This document shows, piece after piece, positions 1 through 8,246 of a stretch of DNA of 34,735 nucleotides (position 1 is the first letter of the stretch; each line of letters begins with the position of its first letter). This DNA is from CAZGTQ01 sp964528575 (lineage in GTDB: Bacteria > Planctomycetota > UBA1135 > GCA-002686595). The notes beneath the pieces were generated by a model, which was given only the letters and a program-made list of their open reading frames with translations, searched no databases and had not been told where the DNA came from. Both the position numbers and the translations under genes were made by a program. The stretch is from assembly GCA_964528575.1 (NCBI GenBank), contig CAZGTQ010000378.1, positions 1-34,735 on the forward strand, written 5' to 3'.

Positions 1-146
1 CAGCCCCCACCCTCCGCCCTCGAGGACCCGCGGGGAGCGGCAGCGGTTGCGCCCCGCGTCGCGGCTTCTCGCTCCGCCGCGCAGGTCGCGCTCGCGGGCC
101 TCGCGCCGGCGTCAGGACGAGCGATCGGCGCGGCCCGCCCGCGCTC

Positions 147-178
147 GCCCTCCGCCCTCCGCCCTCCGCCCTCCGCCC
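147..178. repeat. Four tandem copies of GCCCTCC
   Basis: The heptamer GCCCTCC is repeated four times in a row, followed by a partial GCCC. It lies in the gene-free stretch 1-245, downstream of the minus-strand gene ending at 246. The same stretch holds two loosely similar segments (about 12-78 and 171-235), both containing GGGAGCGGC and CGGTTGCG, which look like an old duplication. Nothing coding is supported in 1-245. Confidence 0.7.
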
Positions 179-245
179 AGTGGACCGGGCGGGAGCGGCT
201 CCGGTTGCGTCGCGCGACCGGTCTTCTGGCTCGAGCTGGTCGCGC

Positions 246-1526
246 TCAACCGCCGCCGGCGTTCGGCCCGGGCATCGCCGTGTCCTCGGGGTCGGGCTCG
301 AGGCCCATCGCCCACTCGCGCCAGGCCTGGTCGAACTCCATGTAGCTCATCCCCAGGTGTTCCTTGAACCCGTCGCGGTGGTGGTCCTCGAGGTTGCTGC
401 CGTCCGGGAGGCCCTTGTCGTCGGTGAGCGCCGTCAGGTCGTCGAGGATCTTCGCGAAACCCTCGGGATGGCGCTCGATCAGGTACGTGATCATCGACCA
501 CGTCGTGAAGTGCTCGGCGAGCGTGAAGTTCGCGTAGTTGCGGTGCGCGAGCAGCTCGGCGAGCCGCGGCGCCTCGCCCTTGCGGACGAGAGCGTGCACC
601 TCGTCCTTCCACTTCGACTTGTTCGTCATGTTGGCGATGCCGCCCTCGGACGCGTCGAAGCTGTTGAACTCCGGGCTGACCTCGCGCTCCATGTAGTGCG
701 CGAGCCCCTCGTGGATCCACACCGGCGTGTCGTAGCTGTAGTGCTTGTATCCGTCGAGGAAGTTGTGCGCGAGGTTGAAGACCATGTGGCCGTGGAACGC
801 CGGGTCCTTGCGCAGATCGGTGGCGTGCTGCGCGTGCATGACCACCGTGAGCGTGTCCCGCTCGACGACGTTCCAGCGCTGCGGGTGCTTGTTCACCACG
901 CCGAACTCGTGCAGTAGGAAGTCGACCGACAGCGCCTCCGATGGGAGCATGAGCACCTCGTACTTGCCCTTCTGCCCGAGGTAGGGGCCCATGCCCATGT
1001 ACGGCTGCCCGAGGATCCACTCGGACTGGTCCTTCGGGAAGTCCTCGTCCTTGCGCTGGATGATCTCGAGGAAGCGGTCGTACGCCTTCTCCGCGCGCAG
1101 CGCGAACATGTGCGAGCGCAGCCACGGATCCAGCGTGCGGATCTTCTTCGGCTGGATGTTCGGCAGCAGCTCCGCCAGCTCCTCGAGCTCGGCGCGGATC
1201 TTCTTCTTCTCGTTCGTCGGGACCTTGTAGGGCCCGAGCGCGAAGCCGATCTCGAGGTGCTCGCTCTCGATCCAGACGATGTCGGTGGAGGCGAGGTACT
1301 TGTCGACGTACGCCGTGTCGTGCGTCGCGAACTCGAAGCCGCCGTGGCTGACGATGCCGGCGCGCGCCATCGTCTCGGGGTCGCCTTCGCAGTACGGGCA
1401 CAGCGACGGATCGTTGTCGGGCACGTCCCGCTTCTGGGCGGCGGCCGCAGCGGGCGCCAGCGCGGCGCACGCCGTCGCGAGGAGCAGCGCGCCCCACGCG
1501 CGCCGCAGGATGGCGGAGCTCTTCAT
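246..1526 (-). CDS. Exported metallopeptidase-like (gluzincin-fold) protein with degenerate active site
   Basis: 426 residues. The ATG at 1526 gives a clear signal peptide (KSS then a hydrophobic Ala/Leu stretch, likely cut near residue 30), so the protein is probably periplasmic or surface exposed. A CPYC pair follows at residues 43-46. Residues 250-278 look like the core of the peptidase MA (gluzincin) fold: F250-N-L-A-H254, then W-I-H-E273-G-L-A-H-Y. In active relatives the first stretch is HExxH and the later Glu, about 19-20 residues on, is the third zinc ligand. Here the first His and catalytic Glu are Phe and Asn, while His254 and Glu273 remain. I infer a non-catalytic or altered-metal relative. 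It is the last gene of a minus-strand set and follows the HEAT-type gene by 20 bp. The exact family is not recognised. Confidence 0.85.
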   Translation of the reverse strand: MKSSAILRRAWGALLLATACAALAPAAAAAQKRDVPDNDPSLCPYCEGDPETMARAGIVSHGGFEFATHDTAYVDKYLASTDIVWIESEHLEIGFALGPYKVPTNEKKKIRAELEELAELLPNIQPKKIRTLDPWLRSHMFALRAEKAYDRFLEIIQRKDEDFPKDQSEWILGQPYMGMGPYLGQKGKYEVLMLPSEALSVDFLLHEFGVVNKHPQRWNVVERDTLTVVMHAQHATDLRKDPAFHGHMVFNLAHNFLDGYKHYSYDTPVWIHEGLAHYMEREVSPEFNSFDASEGGIANMTNKSKWKDEVHALVRKGEAPRLAELLAHRNYANFTLAEHFTTWSMITYLIERHPEGFAKILDDLTALTDDKGLPDGSNLEDHHRDGFKEHLGMSYMEFDQAWREWAMGLEPDPEDTAMPGPNAGGG

Positions 1527-1546
1527 CACGTCCTCTTCACCACGTC

Positions 1547-2440
1547 TCAGACCCTGCTCTTCCATTGCTTCGCCAGCTCGATCGCGTCGAACACCGACAG
1601 CTTCTCGATCGGCGGATCGCCGTCGACGATGCCGCGCAGCGCGTTGATCGCGGCGACGCGGATGCTGTTGTCCTTGCTGTCGAGGTGCGGCTTGACCGCC
1701 GGCACGGCTTCGTCCTTGGTCCCGCACGCCGCGAGCACGTGGAGCGCCGCCACGGTGTGCTGGCGGTCCGCCCCCTTCATCTTCGCGACGACCCGCTTGG
1801 TCGCCTCCGGGCCGCGCGCGCCGGTCAGCGCGACGTGCATCTTCTTGCCGCGCTCGCCCCAGCCCTCGGCCGCGACGTCGACGATCAGCTCCAGCCCCTC
1901 GAGCGAGCCGGCCGACGTCGCTGCGAGCGCCGCGACGAAGTGCTCGTCCTCGTCGTACTTGCGGCTCTTCTTCTCCTTGTAGAGAGCCTGCGTCGCGAGC
2001 GCCTTCTCGGCGGCCTCGCGGATGCCGGGATCCGGGAAGAGCGCGGCCCGCTCGAGCGCCCACTTGCGCACGACGTCGGAGCCGTCGTCGAACCACGCGG
2101 CGATCAGGCGCGTGTGGCGCTCGTCGGTGATCTCGTCGACCACCGCGAGCAGCCGCGCGAGCGCCGCCTCGTCGCGCTCCTTGCCGAGCAGCGGCACGAG
2201 GTACGGGGTGGCGCCCGGCCCGACCGCGACGATGCCCGATGCGCCCTGCTCGGCCATCTCCGGCGTATGCGCGTTGCGGACGCGCTCGATGTCGAGCTCG
2301 ACCGTCTCCTCGTCGTCGCGCGACAGCTCCGGCCACGCTTTCGCGCGCTCGACCGGATCGTCCAAAGCGGCGGGAACGGCGGGAGCGGCGAACGAGAGCA
2401 GCGCCAGGGCGCCGAGTGCGGGAACCAGGGCCGGGATCAT
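1547..2440 (-). CDS. Exported HEAT-repeat-like protein
   Basis: 297 residues. The ATG at 2440 has GAGGAG a few bases upstream and begins an N-terminal signal sequence (MIPALVPALGALALLSFAAP, then AVPAALDDP). The mature part reads as short paired helices of HEAT/PBS-lyase type, for example ASGIVAVGPGATPYLVPLL, DDGSDVVRKWALERAALF and KDNSIRVAAINALRGIVDG. Such repeats are protein-binding scaffolds, and no catalytic motif is visible. Its start overlaps the end of the upstream gene (ATGA, 2437-2440), so the two are probably translationally coupled, and the metallopeptidase-like gene follows directly. A structural or adaptor role in the periplasm is inference. Confidence 0.88.
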   Translation of the reverse strand: MIPALVPALGALALLSFAAPAVPAALDDPVERAKAWPELSRDDEETVELDIERVRNAHTPEMAEQGASGIVAVGPGATPYLVPLLGKERDEAALARLLAVVDEITDERHTRLIAAWFDDGSDVVRKWALERAALFPDPGIREAAEKALATQALYKEKKSRKYDEDEHFVAALAATSAGSLEGLELIVDVAAEGWGERGKKMHVALTGARGPEATKRVVAKMKGADRQHTVAALHVLAACGTKDEAVPAVKPHLDSKDNSIRVAAINALRGIVDGDPPIEKLSVFDAIELAKQWKSRV

Positions 2441-3141
2441 CGATCTTCTCCTCGCATGCGGTACTTCCATTCGGCGGGCACGACCTCGTCCCAGGCGGGA
2501 TCGACGATCGAGAGCTCGCACGCGTCGACGAGAGCGGCGAGCCCCGCGCGGTCCGTGTCCGGCGGCAGGTACGGCTCCTGACGCAGGCTGATCGTCCAGC
2601 GGTCGCGCACCGCGATCGACTCGTCGGGCTCGTGCGCGTCGACGCCCACGACGAACGCGGTGCCGATGCCCTCCTCGACCTCGGACCAGACGCCGAGCGG
2701 CAGCTCGGTCACCGGCCCCCAGATCTCGAAGCCGAGCTCCTTCCACGAGCCGCTGACCTGCCCCGCGGGCGCCGGCGGCCCGTCGTCGAGCGGCGCGGCG
2801 CCCTCCCCGCGCTCGTACGCGAGCCACGCCGCGGCGCGATCGATGGCGGCGGCGCGCGCCTCGGGCTCCCGCACCTGCGTGGCGGCGCGCGGCAGCACGA
2901 GCGCGGTCAGCGCCTGGCGCCGGTGCAGGATCGTGTTCTTCGCAGGCTCGAGCCGCGCCACCCATCCCGCGACGCGGTCGATCTCCGCCTGCGAGAGCGC
3001 CATGTCGTCGACGGCGAGCACGGTCCCCGGCGGCCAGTCCTGGGGCGCCGGCTCGCTCTCGCCGCCCGAGCGCAGCGCGAGCGCGACGAGCGCCGCCGCG
3101 ACCGCCGCCGTCGCTCCCGCCGCCAGAGCGCAGCGCGCCAT
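2437..3141 (-). CDS. Membrane-anchored protein with SurA-N-like segment
   Basis: 234 residues from the ATG at 3141. A GTG at 3150 overlapping the stop of the previous gene (GTGA) is in frame and would add three residues, but a GAGG motif sits at better spacing for the ATG. An N-terminal hydrophobic helix (residues about 4-23) anchors or exports it. The following stretch, VLAVDDMALSQAEIDRVAGW then a helical region, resembles the N-terminal domain of SurA/PpiD chaperones (a Val-Asn-Gly-like strand, then helices), but no parvulin domain follows. The C-terminal half (WKELGFEIWGPVTELPLGVW and onward) could be a remnant parvulin-like or unrelated domain. Function unknown. The operon position suggests work with the exported HEAT and metallopeptidase-like proteins. 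Confidence 0.8.
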   Translation of the reverse strand: MARCALAAGATAAVAAALVALALRSGGESEPAPQDWPPGTVLAVDDMALSQAEIDRVAGWVARLEPAKNTILHRRQALTALVLPRAATQVREPEARAAAIDRAAAWLAYERGEGAAPLDDGPPAPAGQVSGSWKELGFEIWGPVTELPLGVWSEVEEGIGTAFVVGVDAHEPDESIAVRDRWTISLRQEPYLPPDTDRAGLAALVDACELSIVDPAWDEVVPAEWKYRMRGEDR

Positions 3142-3146
3142 CGGGA

Positions 3147-3839
3147 TCACGCCTCGGCCGCCTTCGCGTCGAAGTTCGCGACGAAACGCAGCGCGTTGTC
3201 GACGACGAACCGGTACGCGGTCTCGACGTTCGCCGCGATCGACTCGAGCCCGCGCGCGACGAGCACCATCGGGAACGTGCCCTGGTTCTCGATGAACAGC
3301 GAGCGCGGGTCGTTCTGGAACGACTCGATGCGCAGCGCGAAGATCTGCGGCTGCTCGGGCGTCGCGGGGAACACCATGCGGATGCCCCAGAGCTGCGGCT
3401 CGCGGCCCAGGCTCTGCGTCTCGCCGGCGAAGCCGAACATGCCCTCCTCGAGGTACTTGCGGCTGTCGTGGAAGTTGCGCGGGTTGACGAGCGTGCGGAT
3501 CGTCACGATCTGCGCCGTGAAGACCTGGATGCCGCGCTCGGCCGCGACCATCTCGGTCAGCGAACGCGCCCGCACCGCGAACTCCTCGACGGTCAGCCCG
3601 GTGTTCTCCTCGCGGAACTGGATGCGGCCCGCGAGGAACGCCGCCGAGGAGACCGCGTCGGGCCGCGCGACCGGGTTCGAGAGCACGGCGCCCTCGTGCG
3701 TGACGGTGAACGAGCGGTAGAGCGGGTCCCCGCTCTCGAACATGCGGTTGTGGATCCGCTGGATCGGCCGCGGGTCGGGCGCGACCGGCGGGTGCTGGAG
3801 CTCGCAGATGCAGGCGATCGTGCGCGGGGTGTAGTGCAT
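3147..3839 (-). CDS. Conserved-looking protein of unknown function
   Basis: 230 residues from the ATG at 3839. I do not recognise the family. There is no signal peptide, no transmembrane segment and no obvious catalytic motif. Composition is balanced, with alternating strands and helices (for example IQVFTAQIVTIRTLVNPRNF, WGIRMVFPATPEQPQIFALR). Aromatic and Asn/Arg-rich segments suggest a folded cytosolic mixed alpha/beta protein. It heads the minus-strand set, and its stop codon overlaps a possible GTG start of the next gene. Nothing in the sequence shows the function. Confidence 0.75.
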   Translation of the reverse strand: MHYTPRTIACICELQHPPVAPDPRPIQRIHNRMFESGDPLYRSFTVTHEGAVLSNPVARPDAVSSAAFLAGRIQFREENTGLTVEEFAVRARSLTEMVAAERGIQVFTAQIVTIRTLVNPRNFHDSRKYLEEGMFGFAGETQSLGREPQLWGIRMVFPATPEQPQIFALRIESFQNDPRSLFIENQGTFPMVLVARGLESIAANVETAYRFVVDNALRFVANFDAKAAEA

Positions 3840-4282
3840 GAGGCTCGCCGGACGGGGTGGTTGCGGCCTCGCCGGGCGCCGACGGGCGAAACGGGGAGGC
3901 GCCCGCCGGGCCTGCCGGCTCCTCGCCCCAGAGTCGTCCCAGAAAGAGTCGTCCCCGAGTCGCCCCAGAGAAGGGTCGCCCCAGAGAAGGGAGTAGGACC
4001 GGGCCTGGCGCGAGACTACCGCCCATGGCCGCCCTGGGCGCACGCGTGGCAGGCATCTTACACATCCCCGCGCCCGTACGTGCCGGTCCCGGCTCGCGCA
4101 GCCGCTGCGCCGCCGCGCGGCGCGATTCGCCGCGGGTACTCGCCAACGGGGCCAGGGGCTACACTCGTACGCCGTTTCTCCGGCCGCTCCCGCCGCGACC
4201 CGCGCGGGCGGCCCTCCTCTCGCCCCGGCGCCCCTCGCCGGCGGCGTCCCGGACCCCCATCGCCTCGTTCCGAGAGACTCCG
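3840..4282. other. Gene-free divergent intergenic region (443 bp)
   Basis: This lies between the divergent genes starting at 3839 (-) and 4283 (+) and must hold the promoters for both. The left half is occupied by the tandem repeat at 3923-3991. The right half is GC-rich with few AT-containing hexamers (for example CTACACT near 4158 and CTTACACAT near 4057), which are weak -10 candidates only. No convincing -35/-10 pair and no coding sequence were found. Confidence 0.6.
3923..3991. repeat. Tandem repeat, 16-bp unit TCGCCCCAGAGAAGGG and degenerate copies
   Basis: Two perfect adjacent copies of TCGCCCCAGAGAAGGG lie at 3960-3975 and 3976-3991. Three shorter, degenerate units starting TCGCCCC or TCGTCCC (3923, 3934, 3949) precede them. 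The array sits in the divergent promoter region upstream of the gene starting at 3839. Confidence 0.8.
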
Positions 4283-5941
4283 ATGCCCCTTCTCCAACGC
4301 ACCTCGTCACGCCTGATTTCGACGTCGCTCGGCCTGCTGTGCGGCGCGCTCCTCGCCGCCGGCTGCTCGTCGAGCGAAGAGAAGCAGCTCCGCTGGGGCC
4401 GCGCCGACGAGGGCATCGACCCGCTGAACCAGGAGCTCGTCGTCAACGGGGAGACCATCCCCGACGCGGTCGTCCGGCGCGAGCTCCTCTACGCGCGCGG
4501 CAACACGCAGCTCGAGTCGAAGAAGCTCGACGTCTACCTCCAGCAGGAGATCCGCCGCCAGATCGCCGAGGGCGCCGACCCCGAGAAGTTCGGGATCGCC
4601 CGCGAGCAGGTCCAGAAGTCCCGGGAAGAGGCGCTGCAGAAGATGCGCGAGACGTACCCGGACATGACGCCGGAGGACGTGCTCGGCAACAACGGCATGG
4701 ACATGCGGTTGTTCACGGACTCGATCGAGCAGACGCAGTTGTTCGACATCGTCTTCCTGCCGGACAACCCGAACGACTGGCCGGAGACGACCGTGGCGCT
4801 GATGGACAGCAGCGGCGGCGGCGCGATCGTGGAGCAGCTCCGTCAAAGCTGGGAGCAGCGCGAGCAGGCCGAGCAGACCGAGGGGCCCCAGCCGGAGAAC
4901 GAGCAGGGCAACGCGATGTGGAAGACCATCATGCGCCAGCTCGTCATCCAGGGCCTGCGCAAGGACGTGGTCGTCAAGACCGCGGTCGACGGTCTGCCGC
5001 CGGAGATCTGCATGGTGGTCAACGGCCAGGAGGTGCGCACCGACGAGATGTACGACCGCATCTCCGGGCTCGTCACCGAAGAGGACCTGCGCCGCACGCG
5101 CTACTGGCTCGCGAAGACGACCGCGCTGCGCCAGGACCTCGAGCGCTCCGAGCACTACCTGAGCGACGAGGAGTACGCGCAGGCGTTCACCGCGCACGAG
5201 GAGCCCTACGTCGGGACGCCGTTCCCGATCGAGGTCATCGCGCTCGGCTTCAACCGCTTCCCGTCGATGGACGCGTACAAGCGCTACTTCCGCCTGAAGG
5301 AGTCGTACGAGCGCTCGATCGCGGCCGAGATCACCGACGAGGCGCTGCGCGGCCACCTCGAGCGCGCCAACCCGATGCTCGGGCTCGCGCGGGTCGACAC
5401 GCAGGTGATCCTGTGCTCGGCGTACGACTTCAAGCGCGGCAAGTGGATGGAGGGCGGCTGGGAGCGGGCGGCGCAGCGCGCGACCGAGGCCGCGCAGAAG
5501 CTGGCGGCGGGCGCGGAATGGGACGCGATCCTCGAGGAGTACTCCGACTACTGGGATGCGCCGACGCCCACGAACCAGGCGCCCGGGCAGCCGCAGCCGC
5601 CGCAGCGCAAGAACAAGGGCCGCTTCGGACCGCAGAACCGCAACGAGCTGCTCAAGACCGTCGGCGAGAGCGAGTACGAGCTCTTCCTGATCGGCTCCTC
5701 GATCACCGACCACGTGTTCTTCGACCAGGAGCCGGGCACGATCGCCGGTCCGCTGAAGGGCGTCCACGGCTGGTACATCACGCGCGTCGTGTCGCGCACG
5801 CAGCCGGCGCAGGAGATGTCGCTCGAGGACGAGCAGAAGCGCAGCCTCGTCGAGCAGGACTACCTCTCCTGCCGGTTCAACGAGTACGCCGAGGAGGTCC
5901 TGCGCGAGGCGAGCGTGCAAGGCGTCGACGTCCCGTACTGA
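4283..5941 (+). CDS. Lipoprotein, SurA/PpiC (parvulin)-like chaperone or isomerase
   Basis: 552 residues from the ATG at 4283. A lipoprotein signal ends in LLAAGC, with Cys28 as the lipidation site, so the protein should be membrane-tethered on the periplasmic side. Two stretches resemble SurA-type N-terminal helical domains, each opening with a Val-Val-Asn-Gly motif (ELVVNGETIPDAVVRRELL near residues 53-71 and EICMVVNGQEVRTDEMYDRI near 243-262). The C-terminal third looks like a parvulin domain: a strand with QVILCSAYD, the helix WERAAQRATEAAQKL, EEYSD, NKGRFGPQNR, and GTIAGPLKGVHGWYITRVV, the usual parvulin end. A Pro/Gln-rich insertion (about 430-445) lies inside it. Probable role: folding of exported proteins. 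The isomerase activity is unproven. It is divergent from the exported-protein gene set. Confidence 0.85.
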   Translation: MPLLQRTSSRLISTSLGLLCGALLAAGCSSSEEKQLRWGRADEGIDPLNQELVVNGETIPDAVVRRELLYARGNTQLESKKLDVYLQQEIRRQIAEGADPEKFGIAREQVQKSREEALQKMRETYPDMTPEDVLGNNGMDMRLFTDSIEQTQLFDIVFLPDNPNDWPETTVALMDSSGGGAIVEQLRQSWEQREQAEQTEGPQPENEQGNAMWKTIMRQLVIQGLRKDVVVKTAVDGLPPEICMVVNGQEVRTDEMYDRISGLVTEEDLRRTRYWLAKTTALRQDLERSEHYLSDEEYAQAFTAHEEPYVGTPFPIEVIALGFNRFPSMDAYKRYFRLKESYERSIAAEITDEALRGHLERANPMLGLARVDTQVILCSAYDFKRGKWMEGGWERAAQRATEAAQKLAAGAEWDAILEEYSDYWDAPTPTNQAPGQPQPPQRKNKGRFGPQNRNELLKTVGESEYELFLIGSSITDHVFFDQEPGTIAGPLKGVHGWYITRVVSRTQPAQEMSLEDEQKRSLVEQDYLSCRFNEYAEEVLREASVQGVDVPY

Positions 5942-5975
5942 TCCGCGCCGCGACCGCCCGCGCTCCGGGACGTCC

Positions 5976-6027
5976 GATGGCCCGTCCGATGGCGCGCGAT
6001 GGCGGGTGATGGCGGGCGATGGCATGA
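5976..6027. repeat. Tandem repeat, 10-bp unit GATGGCGGGY
   Basis: Five units starting GATGGC: one of 12 bp at 5976, then four of 10 bp at 5988, 5998, 6008 and 6018. They lie just downstream of the lipoprotein gene and run directly into the terminator hairpin at 6030. Confidence 0.8.
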
Positions 6028-6029
6028 AG

Positions 6030-6054
6030 GGGGTCGGCCGCAGCGGCCGGCCCC
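6030..6054 (+). terminator. Terminator-like hairpin after the parvulin-like gene
   Basis: The 11-bp arms GGGGTCGGCCG and CGGCCGGCCCC (one G-U pair) flank a 3-base loop CAG, followed by TTCTCGTCTCT. The stem is very stable but the T tract is poor, so it may act as a terminator or an mRNA 3' stabiliser. Confidence 0.55.
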
Positions 6055-6123
6055 TTCTCGTCTCTGCGCTTCCCCCGCGCGGCGCGGATCCCGACACTGT
6101 CCAGCACCGGCAAGGCGCGCGTC

Positions 6124-8040
6124 GTGCCGGCCCTTCCCATCGTGAGCGAGAAACCGTCCGCCTCCGCGAGGCGCTCCAACCTGCGCCTGACGTGGGATCT
6201 GCTCCAGCCGCACGCGAAGCCGCGCCTGCCGCTCATCGCGGCGGTGGCGGTGCTCGGCGGGGTGGTCGCGATGACGCAGAGCGCGCCGATCCTGCTGATC
6301 GAGCCGATCTGGAACCTCGTGCTCTTCCCCGCGGAGAACGCGGCCGCGCAGGAAGATCCCAGCGCGCTCGTTCGCTTCTTCCTCGCGATCCAGGAGCGCG
6401 GCGAGGCCTGGTTCGACCTCGAGGATCCGCGCGCCTTCGTCCTCGGCTCGGTCGTGGCGCTGATGCTCGTGCTCGCGCTCATCAGCGCGGCGGGGCAGTA
6501 CGCCTTCGTCTGGCTCTCGCGCTGGGTCTCGCTGGGCATGGTCGTCGACCTGCGGCTGCGGCTCGCGCGGCACTTGATGGGGCTCTCGCTGCGCTACCAC
6601 GGCAGGCGCCGCTTCGGCGACCTGCTCTCGCGCATCAGCTCGGACGTGCAGACGACGCTGCAGGCGATCGAGACCGGTCTCAAGAGCCTGATCCAGGAGC
6701 CGGCGTTCGTCATCGTCAACCTGTGCCTGGCGCTGTACATCGCGCCCGGGCTCACGCTCGCGGTGCTCGTGACGTTCCCGCTGCTCGCGTGGCCGGTCAA
6801 GCGCCTCTCGCGGCGGATCCGCAAGGGCTCGACGCGCAGCCTGACGACGCTGGGCTCGTCGGTGCAGGCGCTCGCGGAGATGTTCCAGGGGATCCGGATC
6901 GTCAAGGCGTTCCGGGCGGAGGAGCGCGAGCTCGCGCGCTACCGCGCGCTGAACGAGGAGTACATCGGCTCGTCGATGCGCATGGTGCGCGCGATCGCGC
7001 TCGCGCGCTCTTGGTCGTCGTTCTTCGCGATCACCGGGATGGCGGTGCTGCTGGGGGCGGCGGGGCTGTTCCAGCTCTCGGCGAACATGTTCCCCGACGG
7101 CGGCGCGATGGCGATGTTCTTCCTGATCGTCGCGACGGTGTTCTCGCACCTGAAGAGCGCCGTGAAGGCGCTCGGCGCGGTCGACGAGTCGGTCGGCGCG
7201 TCGGAGCGGCTGCTCGCGCTGCTCGAGGAGTCGAACGACGTCGTCGAGAGTCCGAGCCCGTTGCGGCTGGCCGGCTTCGGCTCGGGCATCCGCTTCGAGG
7301 GCGTGTGCTTCTCGTATCCCAACAGCGACGAGCGCGCGGTCGTGGACCTCGATCTCGAGCTGCGGCCGGGCGAGACGCTCGCGCTCGTCGGCCCCTCGGG
7401 CGCGGGCAAGAGCACGGTGATGGACCTCGTCTGCCGCTTCTTCGACCCGACGCGCGGGCGCATCACCGTCGACGGCCGCAACCTGCGCGACGTGTCGCTC
7501 GACGACTGGGCGTCGCTCTACGCGATGGTCGGGCAGGAGCCGTTCCTGTTCCACGCGTCGATCGCGGAGAACATCCGCTACGGGCGTCCGGACGCGACCG
7601 ACGAGGACGTGCGCGCGGCGGCCGAGGCGGCGCACATGCACGACTACATCGCGACGCTGCCGAACGGCTACGAGACGGACGTCGAGTCGGCGGGCGAGCG
7701 GCTCTCGGGCGGCCAGCGCCAGCGCATCACGATCGCGCGCGCGATCGTCAAGGGAGCGCCGCTCCTGCTGCTCGACGAGGCGACGAGCGCGCTCGACAGC
7801 GAGTCGGAGCTGGCGGTCCAGAGCGCGCTCGAGACGCTGATGGCCGATCGCACGGTGCTCGTGATCGCGCACCGCCTCGCGACGATCCGCAACGCCGACC
7901 GCATCGCAGTGCTCGACGCCGGCCGCCTCGTCGAGATCGGCAGCCACGAGGAGCTGATCGCGCGCGACGGGACGTATGCGCGCCTGCACGCGCTCCAGCA
8001 GCTCGACGCACCCGTCGCGAGCGGCTCTCGGCCCACCTGA
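6124..8040 (+). CDS. ABC exporter, MsbA-type fused permease and ATPase
   Basis: 638 residues from a GTG at 6124; a second in-frame GTG at 6142 is possible. The N-terminal half (to about residue 330) has six hydrophobic helices of the type I exporter fold. The C-terminal nucleotide-binding domain has Walker A G423-PSGAGKS-T431, signature L527-SGGQ-531, and Walker B LLLL-D551-E552. As a homodimer it should drive ATP-dependent export across the inner membrane. Length and architecture match MsbA/LmrA-like half-transporters, so lipid, lipid A or drug export is possible, but the substrate cannot be read from the sequence. A periplasmic loop (about residues 70-100, PAENAAAQEDPSALVRFFLA) is longer than in MsbA. 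It stands alone between hairpins. Confidence 0.93.
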   Translation: MPALPIVSEKPSASARRSNLRLTWDLLQPHAKPRLPLIAAVAVLGGVVAMTQSAPILLIEPIWNLVLFPAENAAAQEDPSALVRFFLAIQERGEAWFDLEDPRAFVLGSVVALMLVLALISAAGQYAFVWLSRWVSLGMVVDLRLRLARHLMGLSLRYHGRRRFGDLLSRISSDVQTTLQAIETGLKSLIQEPAFVIVNLCLALYIAPGLTLAVLVTFPLLAWPVKRLSRRIRKGSTRSLTTLGSSVQALAEMFQGIRIVKAFRAEERELARYRALNEEYIGSSMRMVRAIALARSWSSFFAITGMAVLLGAAGLFQLSANMFPDGGAMAMFFLIVATVFSHLKSAVKALGAVDESVGASERLLALLEESNDVVESPSPLRLAGFGSGIRFEGVCFSYPNSDERAVVDLDLELRPGETLALVGPSGAGKSTVMDLVCRFFDPTRGRITVDGRNLRDVSLDDWASLYAMVGQEPFLFHASIAENIRYGRPDATDEDVRAAAEAAHMHDYIATLPNGYETDVESAGERLSGGQRQRITIARAIVKGAPLLLLDEATSALDSESELAVQSALETLMADRTVLVIAHRLATIRNADRIAVLDAGRLVEIGSHEELIARDGTYARLHALQQLDAPVASGSRPT

Positions 8041-8096
8041 TCCACGCGCTCGCGCTCGCTCGCGAGCGAACGGCGGCGGACCGCCCCGAGCGCGAA

Positions 8097-8130
8097 GCGC
8101 GGGTGATCTCGTGGCGCGGGTGATTCCGTG
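8097..8130. repeat. Two tandem 17-bp copies, GCGCGGGTGATCTCGTG
   Basis: Copies at 8097-8113 and 8114-8130 differ at two positions (CT versus TC). They lie in the 206-bp gap between the convergent ABC exporter and the small minus-strand gene, shortly before the hairpin at 8202. Confidence 0.7.
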
Positions 8131-8201
8131 AGCCAGGCCGGCGCGCAGGCCGTGGAGAAGTGCCGGCGTCTGCGAACAGGACGGTCGAAGTCAGGCCGCT
8201 C

Positions 8202-8225
8202 CGCGGCGCCTTCCCAGGCGCCGCG
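8202..8225. terminator. Hairpin between convergent genes
   Basis: The perfect 9-bp inverted repeat CGCGGCGCC / GGCGCCGCG encloses the loop TTCCCA. It sits between the ABC exporter (+) and the gene ending at 8247 (-), so it could serve either strand. No T tract is present. Confidence 0.45.
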
Positions 8226-8246
8226 AGACTTCGTCGGGGCCTCTGT

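Noticed and set aside
4307..6097. Minus-strand open frame opposite the parvulin-like lipoprotein
   Set aside because: Leu/Arg/Val-rich shadow; the plus strand has a lipobox and parvulin motifs.
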